From assembly GCA_900770785.1 (NCBI GenBank), contig CAAGLJ010000149.1, forward strand, positions 1-49,223: a DNA stretch of 49,223 nt, given 5' to 3'. Position numbers and translations under genes: made by a program. This DNA comes from Lachnospiraceae bacterium (GTDB lineage: Bacteria; Bacillota; Clostridia; Lachnospirales; Lachnospiraceae). This document shows positions 1 through 9,588 of the stretch, piece by piece (within the stretch, counting starts at the first letter, position 1; each line of letters begins with the position of its first letter). Below the pieces are notes generated by a model. It saw only the letters and a program-made list of their open reading frames with translations. It did no database searches and was not told where the DNA came from.

Positions 1-22
1 CTACACGACGCTCTTCCGATCT
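1..22. other. Illumina adapter remnant (assembly artefact)
   Basis: The first 22 bases end in GCTCTTCCGATCT and match the 3' end of the standard Illumina TruSeq/Read 1 adapter. Base 23 falls exactly on a codon boundary of the transporter gene that follows, and that reading frame gives normal ABC-domain protein up to base 23. The foreign sequence therefore replaces real genomic sequence at the contig end. It should be trimmed and not interpreted. Confidence 0.96.
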
Positions 23-1450
23 CTCTTCCAGCACCTCCCATACCCGGCGGTCATCGATTTCCTCCCGATTTACACCAAAGGCAATATTATCTCGAACTGG
101 ATCATCCGTAAGATAAATATTCTGGGCAATGTAGCCAATATGTCCAAGCCAGGAGGGATAATTTTCCATAACGTTTCGTCCCCCACAGGTAATGGTTCCT
201 CCCTGAATCTGTAAAAGTCCCATTAAAATATCGACTGCGGTGGTTTTTCCTGCTCCTGAAGGACCAACGATCCCCACAGATTTCCCCACTGGAATAACCA
301 TATCAGCCTTATCCAGAATTAATTTGGTTGTATTGGGATAGGCATAAGTAATCTGGTTTAAGGCAATGGTATCCTTTACCTCAATGGGCAGCTGATCGGT
401 TATTTCTTCCCTATTGGTCTTTCGTTCCTCTTTATAATCGTGGAAATCAATATTATGGTAAACGAAGTCCACGCTGGGGCCGAAGAAAGCAATATTGGTC
501 ACATGGCTGTTAATACGGTTTACACTGGGCATAAGGCGAATGGCAGCTACGGCAAAGGCCATAATCTGGGGTGCCAGCTCCGTCAGCTCCATTCCCATCA
601 GGATACATAGTGCCATATAGCCCAGCAGACCGCCGATACAGATGGTCTCGATCAATAATCTGGGAGCATTGTTAAATACCGTATATTTGCTGTTTAAATC
701 CGCACCCCTTCGGGAATATACGGAAAAGTTATCTACAAAGAATTTTTCCTTATGGAGAACCTTAACTTCCTTAATACCAAAAATGGACTGGTTTCTCCAC
801 TTGCCCATTCTGGCCTGAATTGCCTGATTTTCCTGCCCCAGCGCATTCAGTCTGGGCTTCACAATCTTTACAATAATGGCCGTCATTCCCAGTAAAATAG
901 CCGTAATCATGATGGTCATGGTGGGATCCACTATCAACAGAACCACACACAGGAAAATGGATACTACCACTTCCGTCATCAGCTGAATAAATTCCAGTAA
1001 AACGATGAACACCTTGGGCACATCGCTGTCCACCGTTCTGAATACCGTAGGGATATCTGCGTTCAAATAGAATTCATAGGGACGGTTCAGATATTCCTCC
1101 AGCATATAATTTACCGTCAGAAACTGATTGTTGTTTACAAACCTTGCCTGTACATAATTCATCAGCAGCAGATAGGCATTTTTAATCACAAAAACAGCAA
1201 TTACGGCTACCAGCATCAGAATAACAAACTGATTCATATTTTCCAGTCCTAAAATATCGCAGACCAGAATCACGTATTCATTCTCAGCCAGCTTGTCTGC
1301 ATCCAGGATCGCCTGCGCCAGAGGGACAATCATGGACACTCCCACCGTTTCCAGCAGTGCCCCGATAAGAATCATTACCCCCATCCAGCCTACATTTCGT
1401 TTCTGTCTTCTGCTCAGAATACTGAACAGCTTTTTGATTATATCTACCAT
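23..1450 (-). CDS. PglK-like ABC flippase, 3'-truncated by the contig end
   Basis: The 476 visible codons encode an ABC exporter-type half transporter: about six membrane segments in residues 20-300, then a nucleotide-binding domain. Walker A (GPSGAGKTT) lies near residue 396 and the Q-loop (YIAQN) near 445. The sequence stops inside the domain (...RRVWEVLEE) before the LSGGQ signature and Walker B, because the adapter begins there; this is an assembly break, not a mutation. The start is the ATG at 1450, preceded by GAGGG; an ATG four bases upstream is out of frame. It is a clear paralogue of the ABC protein at 37476-39227 (RPYEFYLNAD versus RPYEYYLNAD). Members of this family, such as PglK of Campylobacter, flip lipid-linked oligosaccharides across the membrane. 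A glycan flippase role here is inferred from family and context. Confidence 0.9.
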
Positions 1451-1506
1451 CCATTTCCCTCTTCCAGCATATCCTTCCTGCTTTCGGCTATGCTTATACA
1501 TGAAAT

Positions 1507-1551
1507 TACACTATTGGCGTATATTACAAGGCAATATACACCAATAGTGTA
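1507..1551 (-). other. Intercistronic RNA hairpin
   Basis: Two 19-base arms (1507-1525 and 1533-1551) flank a 7-base spacer, 13 bases after the stop codon of the fucosyltransferase fusion. The arms differ at one position. In minus-strand RNA this is a G-U wobble, so the 19-bp stem is unbroken; in plus-strand RNA it would be a C-A mismatch. That supports a function in the transcript of this operon. No U-tract follows, so it is more likely a processing or stability element, an attenuator, or a palindromic mobile repeat than a simple terminator. Confidence 0.7.
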
Positions 1552-1564
1552 CTAAAATCCCTTC

Positions 1565-3430
1565 CTAAATGCAAGTCTGCATCTGGCTGGTATAGATATC
1601 CGGCATATCCCGTCCGTTTACCCATCTGGCTGGAGCAATTATTCTTTTTTCAGGATTCTCATTCAGCCAGGCAGCCCACCAGCTGAAGCTGCTGTTAGCA
1701 ATAATATTATGCTTACACCTGCTCATCAGAAACATATCCATATAACCATGGGCCTCATCATTTCCTTCCACAATGGTTACTCCCTCTCCGGCCATATTCC
1801 GTCTGGCCCAGGGCACATCATTGGTAAAAAGAAAAAAATGGCAGCCGGGTGCCTGTCTTTTCATTTCCTCCATTGCCTTCCTGTAATATTCATCGGTACA
1901 GATTCCTCCGTACAGCTCATCCGCCTCCAGGTAGTCACCACGGCGGATATGTACCCCCACCGACTCTTTGTGCAAAATGGCTTCCAGACAGCTTTCATTT
2001 TCCCTGGTCAGTTTCTTTAATGGAAAACGAAAGGCCTCTCGCACCTGCTTTTCCACCGATTGAAAATACTTTTCACTCTGCCACCAGCCATAGAGATAAG
2101 CATTCTCCAGCTTAAGCACCTGTGCGTCAAAGAACTGCCTGTCTGTATAGAGCCTGGTCTTTCTCCCCAGCAGCTTTCTGCGGATACGGGCCGGTAAATC
2201 CATGTAGGAGTCTGTCCAATGGCAGATTTCCTCAGCACTGGCCCTCTCATATTGCAGCCCAAAAATGTCCAGCTGTGGCTTTCGTTTCTTTTCATGGGCA
2301 TATTCCGTAATCTCATCTATTTTTACGGATATTCCTCTGGACCTGTAATACAGATAGAGGGCATACTGAAACATCTGATTTCCCAGTCCCCCGGAAAGGC
2401 AGATAATAATCCCCTTTTCCCCTTTAAAACCTCTTCTTATTTTCCAGGGAATCACAAAGCCCTCATTTAACCGGTTAAAAGCCTGATAAAACATGGGAGA
2501 GAGCCAAAAGAGCTTTAGACGCAGACTTTCCCCCCTCCGCTCAGGATGATTTGCGTAAATGGACCAGTCCGTCTGCTGTAAAATGATTTGTCTCAGCCTC
2601 TTTAGAAATTCCTTATAGCCCTCCGGTTTTTGCTCCCTGGCCTGACGGTAATGAAGCAGCAGCCGCTTACAGAAAAAATACTGATGCGTTTGATACAGCT
2701 CTTTTTCTCCCAGCTGCTGTAAAAATCTTCCTTTCTCCAGATAGGCCGGAATCTGATCCGTTAAAATCCTCTCCACCCTTTTGCTGTTCATAATGCTGCC
2801 GCTGCGGTCTGTCACATAATTGTAACAGGCTTTATGCAGATAGACCGTTTTTTTACTTGCCGCAATCAGTCTGGTGGTAAATACAATATCTTCAAACAGC
2901 TTTCCCTCCGGGAAGCGTAAATCCCCTAACAGCTCTCTTTTATACAGCTTATTCCAGGCTGCATTATCAATGCGGTAACTCTCATCCTCCCGAATAAAGG
3001 CCTCCAGTGCCTCTCTTTTATCCCAAACAGTAACCTCATTGGTGGAGGTATCCCGAACCGCTCCTTCGCTTACCTCCTTATAGTTACAGATAACCAGTTG
3101 AGCCCCGTTTTGTATTAAGGCTTCCACCATGTCCTGATACATGTTTTCCTCAATCCAGTCATCTCCATCCACAAAAGTAATGTATTCTCCCGAAGCCGCT
3201 TCGATTCCCGCATTCCTGGCACTGGCAAGACCTCCGTTTGGCTTATGGATCACCCGGATGCGGTCATCTTCTGCTCCATAATAATCGCAGATTCTGCCAC
3301 TGCCGTCAGTAGAGCCGTCGTCCACCAGAATAATCTCCAGCTTCTGAAATGTCTGGTTACAGACAGATTCAATAGCTCTGGGCAGATACTCCTCGATATT
3401 ATAAATACTGACGATGACGGAAACCTTCAT
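1565..3430 (-). CDS. Bifunctional glycosyltransferase: GT2 fused to GT11 alpha-1,2-fucosyltransferase-like domain
   Basis: The 621-residue protein has two catalytic domains. Residues 1-230 are a GT-A fold GT2 domain with the nucleotide-binding DDGSTDGS (37-44) and a DGDDW metal-binding motif near 89. A helical linker follows, then a GT11 domain from about 340 to the end with its three hallmark motifs: GGLGNQMFQYA near 347, VGVHIRRGDY at 491-500 and ANSSFSWWAAWL near 578. GT11 enzymes normally transfer L-fucose from GDP-fucose in alpha-1,2 linkage, which can mimic host H-antigen glycans. The GT2 domain probably adds the sugar that is then fucosylated, but its donor cannot be read from sequence. 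The gene overlaps the upstream asparagine synthase gene by an ATGA junction. No GDP-fucose synthesis gene is in the window, so the donor must come from elsewhere. Confidence 0.9.
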   Translation of the reverse strand: MKVSVIVSIYNIEEYLPRAIESVCNQTFQKLEIILVDDGSTDGSGRICDYYGAEDDRIRVIHKPNGGLASARNAGIEAASGEYITFVDGDDWIEENMYQDMVEALIQNGAQLVICNYKEVSEGAVRDTSTNEVTVWDKREALEAFIREDESYRIDNAAWNKLYKRELLGDLRFPEGKLFEDIVFTTRLIAASKKTVYLHKACYNYVTDRSGSIMNSKRVERILTDQIPAYLEKGRFLQQLGEKELYQTHQYFFCKRLLLHYRQAREQKPEGYKEFLKRLRQIILQQTDWSIYANHPERRGESLRLKLFWLSPMFYQAFNRLNEGFVIPWKIRRGFKGEKGIIICLSGGLGNQMFQYALYLYYRSRGISVKIDEITEYAHEKKRKPQLDIFGLQYERASAEEICHWTDSYMDLPARIRRKLLGRKTRLYTDRQFFDAQVLKLENAYLYGWWQSEKYFQSVEKQVREAFRFPLKKLTRENESCLEAILHKESVGVHIRRGDYLEADELYGGICTDEYYRKAMEEMKRQAPGCHFFLFTNDVPWARRNMAGEGVTIVEGNDEAHGYMDMFLMSRCKHNIIANSSFSWWAAWLNENPEKRIIAPARWVNGRDMPDIYTSQMQTCI

Positions 3431-5346
3431 GAATTTACTATCCTCTCACACATCCACTGCTGAAACATTAAAATATACCATATCTGGATTCTCCACTGCC
3501 CCTTATTCAGATAGTCTTCCCAAATCTGCCAGACCACATCTGCATCCAGAATTCCCTGCTGCTTAAGCATTTTTCGTTCAATCAGGCTTTCTGCCCAGGC
3601 TTTAAGCTCCGGCTCTCTGAGCCATCTGGAAACAGGAATGGAAAAGCCTCTTTTGGGCAAATCCATCAATTCCTCAGGCACATATTGATACAAAATATTT
3701 CGCAGAATTTTCTTCGTTACCCCATTCTGATATTTATAGCTTAGAGGCAGCGTCCAGGCAAACTCCACTACATCCTTATCCAGCATGGGAATACGGGACT
3801 CCAAAGATACCGCCATTCCCGCCCGGTCTACCTTTACCAGAATATCGTCGGGATGATACATCTTTAAATCCATCAGCATAATTTTTTGACGGGTATCCTT
3901 CAAAAAGCCTGTATCCATCTGGGTATATTTAAAGGGCAGCATGGCTTTGTCCAGGCAGATTTCCTTTGCCAGCGGCTCTTCCTCATTAGAAAGCTCATAC
4001 AGCTCTTCTGCTCCCTTTGCACCCAATAAAAGTGCCTTAGTCTGGTGTACCTTGCTTAAGTTCACCGGAGCCTTCAGCACCAGACTGCTGACCAGCTTAC
4101 GAACCGGGTAAGGTATATTCTTCATTTTCCCCCAGATACGGTCTATAGAATCATAGGAAACATAACCGCAAAACAGCTCATCCCCTGCATCTCCGCTTAA
4201 GGATACGGTAACATGCTGCCTGGTCAGCTTGCTCACCAGATACGTGGGAATCTGAGAGCTGTCCGCAAAAGGTTCTCCATACATATAGGCCAGCCGGGGA
4301 ATCACTCCCTTTGCATCCTCCTCAGAAATATACATTTCCGTATGTCTTGTACCCAGGTGTTTGGCAATCTGCTTTGCTACATTGGCTTCGTTATACTCAG
4401 GCTCCTCAACCCCTATGGTAAAGGTTCTGACCGGTTGGCTGCTTAAGGACTGCATCAAAGCTACGATGGTGGTACTGTCAATGCCGGAGGAAAGGAAGGC
4501 TCCCACCGGCACATCTGCCACCATCTGTCCGCTGATGGCCTCCTTCAGCCGTCTTTCCAGCTCCTGGGCCGCCTCTTTTTCACTTCCGGTAAAGGGATTC
4601 TTAACCCCTCGCTTTGCTGCTTCACCCATGGACCAGTAGGTATCCATTTTATACTCCCTAAAGGGTGCCTTAATGGTAAGTATAGTCCCTGGCTCCAGCT
4701 TATAAATATCCTCATATACGGAGTAAGGAGCCGGAATATAGCCATGAATAAAATAAACAGGCAGTACTCCCTTATTAATGGGATTGGAAAAATTCTCCAG
4801 CGCTGCAATACACCCCAGCTCCGAGGCAAAGACGAAGCTGTGGTTTACGAAACCATAATACAGAGGCTTTTCCCCTACCCTGTCTCTTAACAGAAAAAGG
4901 ATCTTCTCCCTGCGGTCATAAAGAGCAATGGCAAACATTCCCTTACAAAGACGGATAGCCTCTTTTACCCCATAGGCTTCAAACAGCTCCAGTAAAACCT
5001 CGGTATCGGAGGTTCCCCGAAAATGCTTTACCTTTCCCTCTTCAAGCAGCTTCTGACGCAATACCTTATGGTTGTAAATCTCTCCGTTAAAAACCATGCA
5101 GAAACGTCCGCTATGGGATTCCATTGGCTGAGTACCGGATGGAGAAAGATCCACAATGGAAAGACGCCGGTGACCAAGCACCAGACTCCCCCCCTCTTCT
5201 ATCTGAAAGCCTCCTCCATCGGGTCCCCGGTGAAGCATGCGTCTGTTCATCGTCTCTATCGTTTTGATCAGCTTATCCTGATAGCTTTCCTTATTATTTT
5301 TCTGTGGGCCTCCCTGCCAGTTACAAAAGCCTGCAATTCCACACAT
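3427..5346 (-). CDS. AsnB-type glutamine amidotransferase (second copy)
   Basis: This is a class II glutamine amidotransferase of 639 residues. The start is set at 5346 because the N-terminal nucleophile cysteine must follow the initiator methionine (MCGIAGF); the open frame upstream to 5418 would bury it. AGGG lies just upstream. The glutaminase domain (about 1-210) has RRLSIVDLSPSGTQPM and FNGEIYN; the synthetase domain has the ATP-pyrophosphatase loop FLSSGIDSTT and LSGDAGDELFCGY. All catalytic motifs look intact. In glycan loci such proteins (WbpS of Pseudomonas O6, WbtH of Francisella) are thought to amidate uronic acids, not to make asparagine. UDP-GalNAcA-forming enzymes are encoded in the same locus, so uronamide formation is the favoured role. 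It is paralogous to the gene at 9585-11474 and overlaps the next gene by 4 bp. Confidence 0.88.
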   Translation of the reverse strand: MCGIAGFCNWQGGPQKNNKESYQDKLIKTIETMNRRMLHRGPDGGGFQIEEGGSLVLGHRRLSIVDLSPSGTQPMESHSGRFCMVFNGEIYNHKVLRQKLLEEGKVKHFRGTSDTEVLLELFEAYGVKEAIRLCKGMFAIALYDRREKILFLLRDRVGEKPLYYGFVNHSFVFASELGCIAALENFSNPINKGVLPVYFIHGYIPAPYSVYEDIYKLEPGTILTIKAPFREYKMDTYWSMGEAAKRGVKNPFTGSEKEAAQELERRLKEAISGQMVADVPVGAFLSSGIDSTTIVALMQSLSSQPVRTFTIGVEEPEYNEANVAKQIAKHLGTRHTEMYISEEDAKGVIPRLAYMYGEPFADSSQIPTYLVSKLTRQHVTVSLSGDAGDELFCGYVSYDSIDRIWGKMKNIPYPVRKLVSSLVLKAPVNLSKVHQTKALLLGAKGAEELYELSNEEEPLAKEICLDKAMLPFKYTQMDTGFLKDTRQKIMLMDLKMYHPDDILVKVDRAGMAVSLESRIPMLDKDVVEFAWTLPLSYKYQNGVTKKILRNILYQYVPEELMDLPKRGFSIPVSRWLREPELKAWAESLIERKMLKQQGILDADVVWQIWEDYLNKGQWRIQIWYILMFQQWMCERIVNS

Positions 5347-5436
5347 ATCCCTGTCCCTTTCTGTAGATATATACGGGCATACCGCAAAGCACCCCCGCTG
5401 TTTATCTTCTTTCCTCACCCCGTGGGGCTTAATTTT

Positions 5437-6573
5437 CTATTTACAGCAGGACAAAATATACTCTTCCCACCGCCGATTCACTTCCTCGGGGCTCCATTTC
5501 TCCCCAATTTCCATAGCCTTCCTGCCAAGGCTATGGGCATAATCTTCATCCTCCAGCAGCTGCCGGATGGCTTCTGTCATGGCCTCTACATCCTTTACGG
5601 GCACCAGCAGCCCGTTTTCGCCATGATCAATCAGCATTTTGGGTCCACCACAGGGGCAGTCCGTACTTATCACCGGTAACCCCAGAGCCATAGCCTCCAT
5701 AAGAGAATTGGGCATACCTTCCGTATTGGAAGAAAGGACGTATATCTGGGCAGCCTCCAGCTTTTCCTTTACCTCACCGGTGGCTCCCGGCAGGCAAATA
5801 CGCCCCTCAAGCCCCAATGCTTCCACATAAGAAATTAAATTCTGTCTTTTATCTCCCTCTCCCCAGATTTCCAGCTGACAATCAGGGAAATCCTCTGCCA
5901 GTCGGCCAAAGGAGTCAATGACCAGCTTCTGGTTCTTATTGGCATCAATCCTGCCCACCATAATAATGGTTTTTTTGCGGTTTACGGTATAGGAATGGCT
6001 TTCCTCCCTTTCCCCTTTCCCCTTTCTTCCTTGGTTTTTCAAAAAGGCCGGATTCAGAGGGTTAGGAAGTACTACTGCCTTTTTCACCACCTTAGCCGGA
6101 AAAAAGGCTTTGCTGTCCTCGGTCTGGAGAATAATGCCTGCTGCCAGTGGGAAAAGCTGACGGGCACAAATCCTAAGCAGCCGGCTGTAATATTCCTCTG
6201 TCGGCTCTCCCCGTACCGATACCAATACGGGTATGTTTAATCCAAATGCTGTTAGAATGGCCATAATATTATTTTTTCCGATGAAAGAAATGACTACGTC
6301 CGGCTTTTCCTTTTTCCAGATATTCCTCAGTTTGGCAAAACGCTTTTTAAAATTTTGGACGCGGTCAGTTCCTGTCTCTTCCCTGGTCAAATCCGAAATA
6401 ATTCTAATCGCTCCCTGGGGAGGAGAATACTCATCCTCTTCTTTTGCCGTGGTCACCAGTACTACCTGATGTCCTTTTGTCAGCAAAGCCCCTGTCAGAT
6501 TAATGATTACCCGCTGGGCTCCTGCTTTGGTCAGACTGCCAATATAAAATGCAATTTTTTTCTTCTTTTTCAC
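5437..6573 (-). CDS. Glycosyltransferase family 4
   Basis: The 378-residue protein has a GT-B fold. The N-terminus carries the glycine-rich acceptor-side loop (GSLTKAGAQRVIINL). The C-terminal domain has VGRIDANKNQKLVIDSF and the retaining E-x7-E motif in EGMPNSLMEAMALGLP, followed by STDCPCGGP. It starts with GTG at 6573, seven bases after GGAGG; that site sits in a short GCCC/GGGC inverted repeat that might modulate translation. It is closely related to the GT4 at 8449-9588, with near-identical blocks around the E-x7-E motif, indicating duplication within the cluster. Donor and acceptor cannot be predicted. The 90-base gap to the downstream asparagine synthase gene has no clear promoter. 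Confidence 0.9.
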   Translation of the reverse strand: MKKKKKIAFYIGSLTKAGAQRVIINLTGALLTKGHQVVLVTTAKEEDEYSPPQGAIRIISDLTREETGTDRVQNFKKRFAKLRNIWKKEKPDVVISFIGKNNIMAILTAFGLNIPVLVSVRGEPTEEYYSRLLRICARQLFPLAAGIILQTEDSKAFFPAKVVKKAVVLPNPLNPAFLKNQGRKGKGEREESHSYTVNRKKTIIMVGRIDANKNQKLVIDSFGRLAEDFPDCQLEIWGEGDKRQNLISYVEALGLEGRICLPGATGEVKEKLEAAQIYVLSSNTEGMPNSLMEAMALGLPVISTDCPCGGPKMLIDHGENGLLVPVKDVEAMTEAIRQLLEDEDYAHSLGRKAMEIGEKWSPEEVNRRWEEYILSCCK

Positions 6574-6646
6574 CTATTGCCCTCCAGGGCTCTTCCCATA
6601 AATCTCACTCCGGCTTCAGAAGCCCGTCCGGATTTACCGCTTTTTA

Positions 6647-8428
6647 CTACTGTCTGGAAAACCGATATACCTCAAAGGTGGAAGTTTCTGTGCTAAAGGT
6701 ATCCACCAGTTCATAGGTGAAGGTATCATAACGGTTAAGATAATAATCCAGAGTCTTTCTATGCTGGTCAAAATATCCCTCTTCGTAAATCCAATAATTG
6801 TTTTCCTGCTCCAGCAGTGCTTCTGCCACATCACTCCCCGGCTCTATCCCCGTTTTCTTATAGAAGTTGGGGCTTAAAGAGTAGAAATTGGAATTGGCAT
6901 AGTAGTTCTGACTGCGGCCAATGGTACGGGTATCCAGTACATTGTCACTGAAATAATACAAGGTCTGGGAGCCTCCATTTAAAAGATACATATTTTCAGG
7001 ATGGTTCATGCAGTATTCCTTTACCCCGTACCATCTGTCCTGAAAAATATCCACATAATCGTCGCTTCCATCTATTTTCCTGATTCCTTTATAGCTGCTG
7101 ATAAAAAACAGTCCTGCCAAAACTGCGGTGGCAGCCTGCAAAATTCTTCTTTTCCTTCCCTCCTGTTCCCGGAGAAGTCCCATGAAATACAGCCCAATCC
7201 CCAGCAGTACCATCACATCAATACTGAGCAGACACTGGGGTATTCTCAGGGGAAAGCGTCCATTAAACAAAATATAATACCAGGCAAAAAAACGCCCAAA
7301 AAGATACGCCAGCAACGTTACGCTTCCCCTACTCTCTCCGCTTAAGACAAAAAGCAGCAAAAGACCGGCTGCCAGAAGAATCACGATTTGGTTCTGGGGA
7401 CTTAATTCCTGCGTCTGTAAAGAATCCAGCATCTGTTGATTGGCCTGCCTGAATCTTTGTCCAAAAGGATGTGCCTTATCGTAGGCAGCCTTACTGCGTT
7501 CCATCATGATCTGTAAAAACTGAGAATAGGGAATATTCCCGGTATAAAAATTCAGCACATCACAGCTGATATTATACTGTTCTTCGGACATCCCGATTTC
7601 TTCTGCCACATCTGCCATCATCTCATAGCCGGGTGTGCCATAAAAATCCACCACCTTTTCCCGATAGTAGTTCACTTTGGCATACTCCGACCATTCCGGG
7701 GAGGAATAGGCAATCTCCTGGCTCAAAAGCAGGACTCCCATAGTAAGCAGTAAGGCTGCTGCAAATCCCCCGTATTTTTTCATACTCTCTGATGTGATTT
7801 TTTTCTCTTCCATCCACCATTTGACCAAAAACAGCATACCGGCTATAGGCAGGCACATAAAGGCTGCATTTTTTCGGATACAGACCGCCAGTGCCACCAT
7901 CAGAAGCGTAGGCAGGTTGGCCCATAAAAATCCCTTCCAGTCCTTTTCTTTCGTATCTGCCGTAAAAAACAGAAAGATGGCTGCTGCTCCGCAGATAGCG
8001 GCTGAGTGGGTGTATTGGATGGCAATTAATACCTGCAGGTTGGATATCCAGTACAGAATCAGCACAAAGCTGCCCGACAGGAGTTTCTTTACCCTTCCTT
8101 CCATTCTCATAAAAAAGCGGTAAAACAGCCAGAAGCCACTGAGAATAAAGCAGCCATGCAGCAAAAGCCCATACCAGGGAATAGCCGGAGTGATCCTGTA
8201 CAGAGTACTGATTAGCCAGGCCAAGGGATAGAGGAAGAACAGCACATAAGGATCCGGCTCTCCCAGATAGCTTCCAGACAGAACCATATATACCGTCCAA
8301 TCATCATTGATGCCGAATATGGGCGTAAATTTCCAGAATAAAATGAAATAAAAGCCCAGAGTGATCACCAGAAAAACGGCTGTGCCAAGAATGGCTTCCT
8401 TTCTCTTTCCCTGTCTGCTTTCTCCCAT
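6647..8428 (-). CDS. Polytopic GT-C-like membrane protein
   Basis: The 593-residue protein has roughly ten or more hydrophobic segments and a soluble C-terminal part of about 150 residues. After the first membrane segment comes an acidic loop motif (GINDDWTVYM), then SGSYLGEPDPY and LYPLAWLIS. An acidic pair in the first extracytoplasmic loop is typical of GT-C enzymes using polyprenyl-phosphate sugars, so a role in adding a sugar on the outer face is possible; no family name can be assigned by eye. The start is placed at 8428 because AGGAGG lies eight bases upstream; the open frame extends to 8500 but would overlap the preceding GT4 by 52 bases without a ribosome binding site. It is a paralogue of the protein at 29939-31744 (NDD, SG..G.PD, LYPL.WLIS shared). 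Confidence 0.72.
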   Translation of the reverse strand: MGESRQGKRKEAILGTAVFLVITLGFYFILFWKFTPIFGINDDWTVYMVLSGSYLGEPDPYVLFFLYPLAWLISTLYRITPAIPWYGLLLHGCFILSGFWLFYRFFMRMEGRVKKLLSGSFVLILYWISNLQVLIAIQYTHSAAICGAAAIFLFFTADTKEKDWKGFLWANLPTLLMVALAVCIRKNAAFMCLPIAGMLFLVKWWMEEKKITSESMKKYGGFAAALLLTMGVLLLSQEIAYSSPEWSEYAKVNYYREKVVDFYGTPGYEMMADVAEEIGMSEEQYNISCDVLNFYTGNIPYSQFLQIMMERSKAAYDKAHPFGQRFRQANQQMLDSLQTQELSPQNQIVILLAAGLLLLFVLSGESRGSVTLLAYLFGRFFAWYYILFNGRFPLRIPQCLLSIDVMVLLGIGLYFMGLLREQEGRKRRILQAATAVLAGLFFISSYKGIRKIDGSDDYVDIFQDRWYGVKEYCMNHPENMYLLNGGSQTLYYFSDNVLDTRTIGRSQNYYANSNFYSLSPNFYKKTGIEPGSDVAEALLEQENNYWIYEEGYFDQHRKTLDYYLNRYDTFTYELVDTFSTETSTFEVYRFSRQ

Positions 8429-8448
8429 CTGTCCCCTCCTTTCTTCCC

Positions 8449-9588
8449 TTACCGGGTCTGATTTTTTCCTATAATAACATGGTTCAGGTAATTTTTCCAC
8501 TGCCCGTATACTCTGTCCAGAGAAGCCTCCTTAAGCCTCTGCCTGGCATGAATTCCCATAACCTCTGCCTTATCCGGGTGGGAAATATACCACTCCATAG
8601 CCTGAGTAAGCCCCTTAACATCTCCTACGGGTACCAGCTGTCCCGTCTTGCCGGGACTTATCCAGTAGCGGCTTCCCCCACAGGGGCAGTCCGTACTGAT
8701 TACCGGCAGGCCAAGGGCCATGGCCTCCATCAGTGCATTGGGCATTCCTTCATAATCAGAGGGCAAAACAAACATGGCTGCATCCGCCATATCCTTCTCC
8801 AGTGTATCGCTTAGGCCCATAAAATGAATATTTTCTTTAGCCCTCTTTCGTTGGGGCAAATTCTCTTCCAGGTACTGTCTGATTTTTTCTAAGGAATCAT
8901 CCTCCAGCCCTTCCCCGTAAAAGTACAGGTGATAGTCGGGGTGCTTCTGCAGCAGCTCTTCAAAAGCCTTCACCAACAGCATGGGATTCTTCTGCTCCAC
9001 AATACGGCCCACAAAAACGATTTTTCTGGCAGCCGGTTTTCGCTCTGCCTTTAAATATTTTTCGTTAATGGGATTACAGATAATGATGGATTTTTTCTGC
9101 AGGACAGCATCAAAAAATTCTCTGGCCTCCTGGGTCTGAAAAACACAGCCTGCCGCCCGGTTTAACAGCATTTTGTTCATCAGTGGCTTACTTCCTCCCA
9201 CATAGTCCACCTTAGGGTCGTTTCGAACGGAAATCACCACTGGTATGTCCATCCCCAGAGAAGCCATAATAGCCCGATAATTGGCCTTTACGCAAAAGGA
9301 CAAAAGAATATCCGGTTTTTCTGCCTTGATGATTCGCCGTAAATTCCGTACACGAAAATACTGCTTTTGCCAGACCAGAGCCTTCTCCTGTGCTTCTGAA
9401 AGCCCCGCATGAATCCGCCTGGCTCTTCCATCCAGAGCATATTCTTCTTTGTCTTCCCATTCGGTGGCTACCACCACCTCCACATTATCCTCCACAAACC
9501 GGGGTACCAGAAGGCTTACCACCCTCTCAGCTCCCCCTTTTCCCAGACTGTTAATGTGAATCATCAGTTTTCGGATGTCTTTTTTCAT
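8449..9588 (-). CDS. Glycosyltransferase family 4
   Basis: A 379-residue GT-B fold enzyme. The N-terminal loop is INSLGKGGAERVVSLL; the donor domain has VGRIVEQKNPMLLVKAF and the E-x7-E motif EGMPNALMEAMALGLP, followed by STDCPCGGS. It starts at 9588 within an ATGA overlap with the upstream asparagine synthase gene, so the two are translationally coupled, behind a GAGAGGG ribosome binding site. It resembles the GT4 at 5437-6573 throughout. The two copies flank a membrane protein, and each is next to an AsnB paralogue, suggesting duplication of a GT4-AsnB pair. Sugar specificity is unknown. Confidence 0.9.
   Translation of the reverse strand: MKKDIRKLMIHINSLGKGGAERVVSLLVPRFVEDNVEVVVATEWEDKEEYALDGRARRIHAGLSEAQEKALVWQKQYFRVRNLRRIIKAEKPDILLSFCVKANYRAIMASLGMDIPVVISVRNDPKVDYVGGSKPLMNKMLLNRAAGCVFQTQEAREFFDAVLQKKSIIICNPINEKYLKAERKPAARKIVFVGRIVEQKNPMLLVKAFEELLQKHPDYHLYFYGEGLEDDSLEKIRQYLEENLPQRKRAKENIHFMGLSDTLEKDMADAAMFVLPSDYEGMPNALMEAMALGLPVISTDCPCGGSRYWISPGKTGQLVPVGDVKGLTQAMEWYISHPDKAEVMGIHARQRLKEASLDRVYGQWKNYLNHVIIGKNQTR

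Noticed and set aside
5023..5679. Plus-strand open frame of 218 codons
   Set aside because: It overlaps the start of one real gene and the end of another on the opposite strand, and has no motif support.
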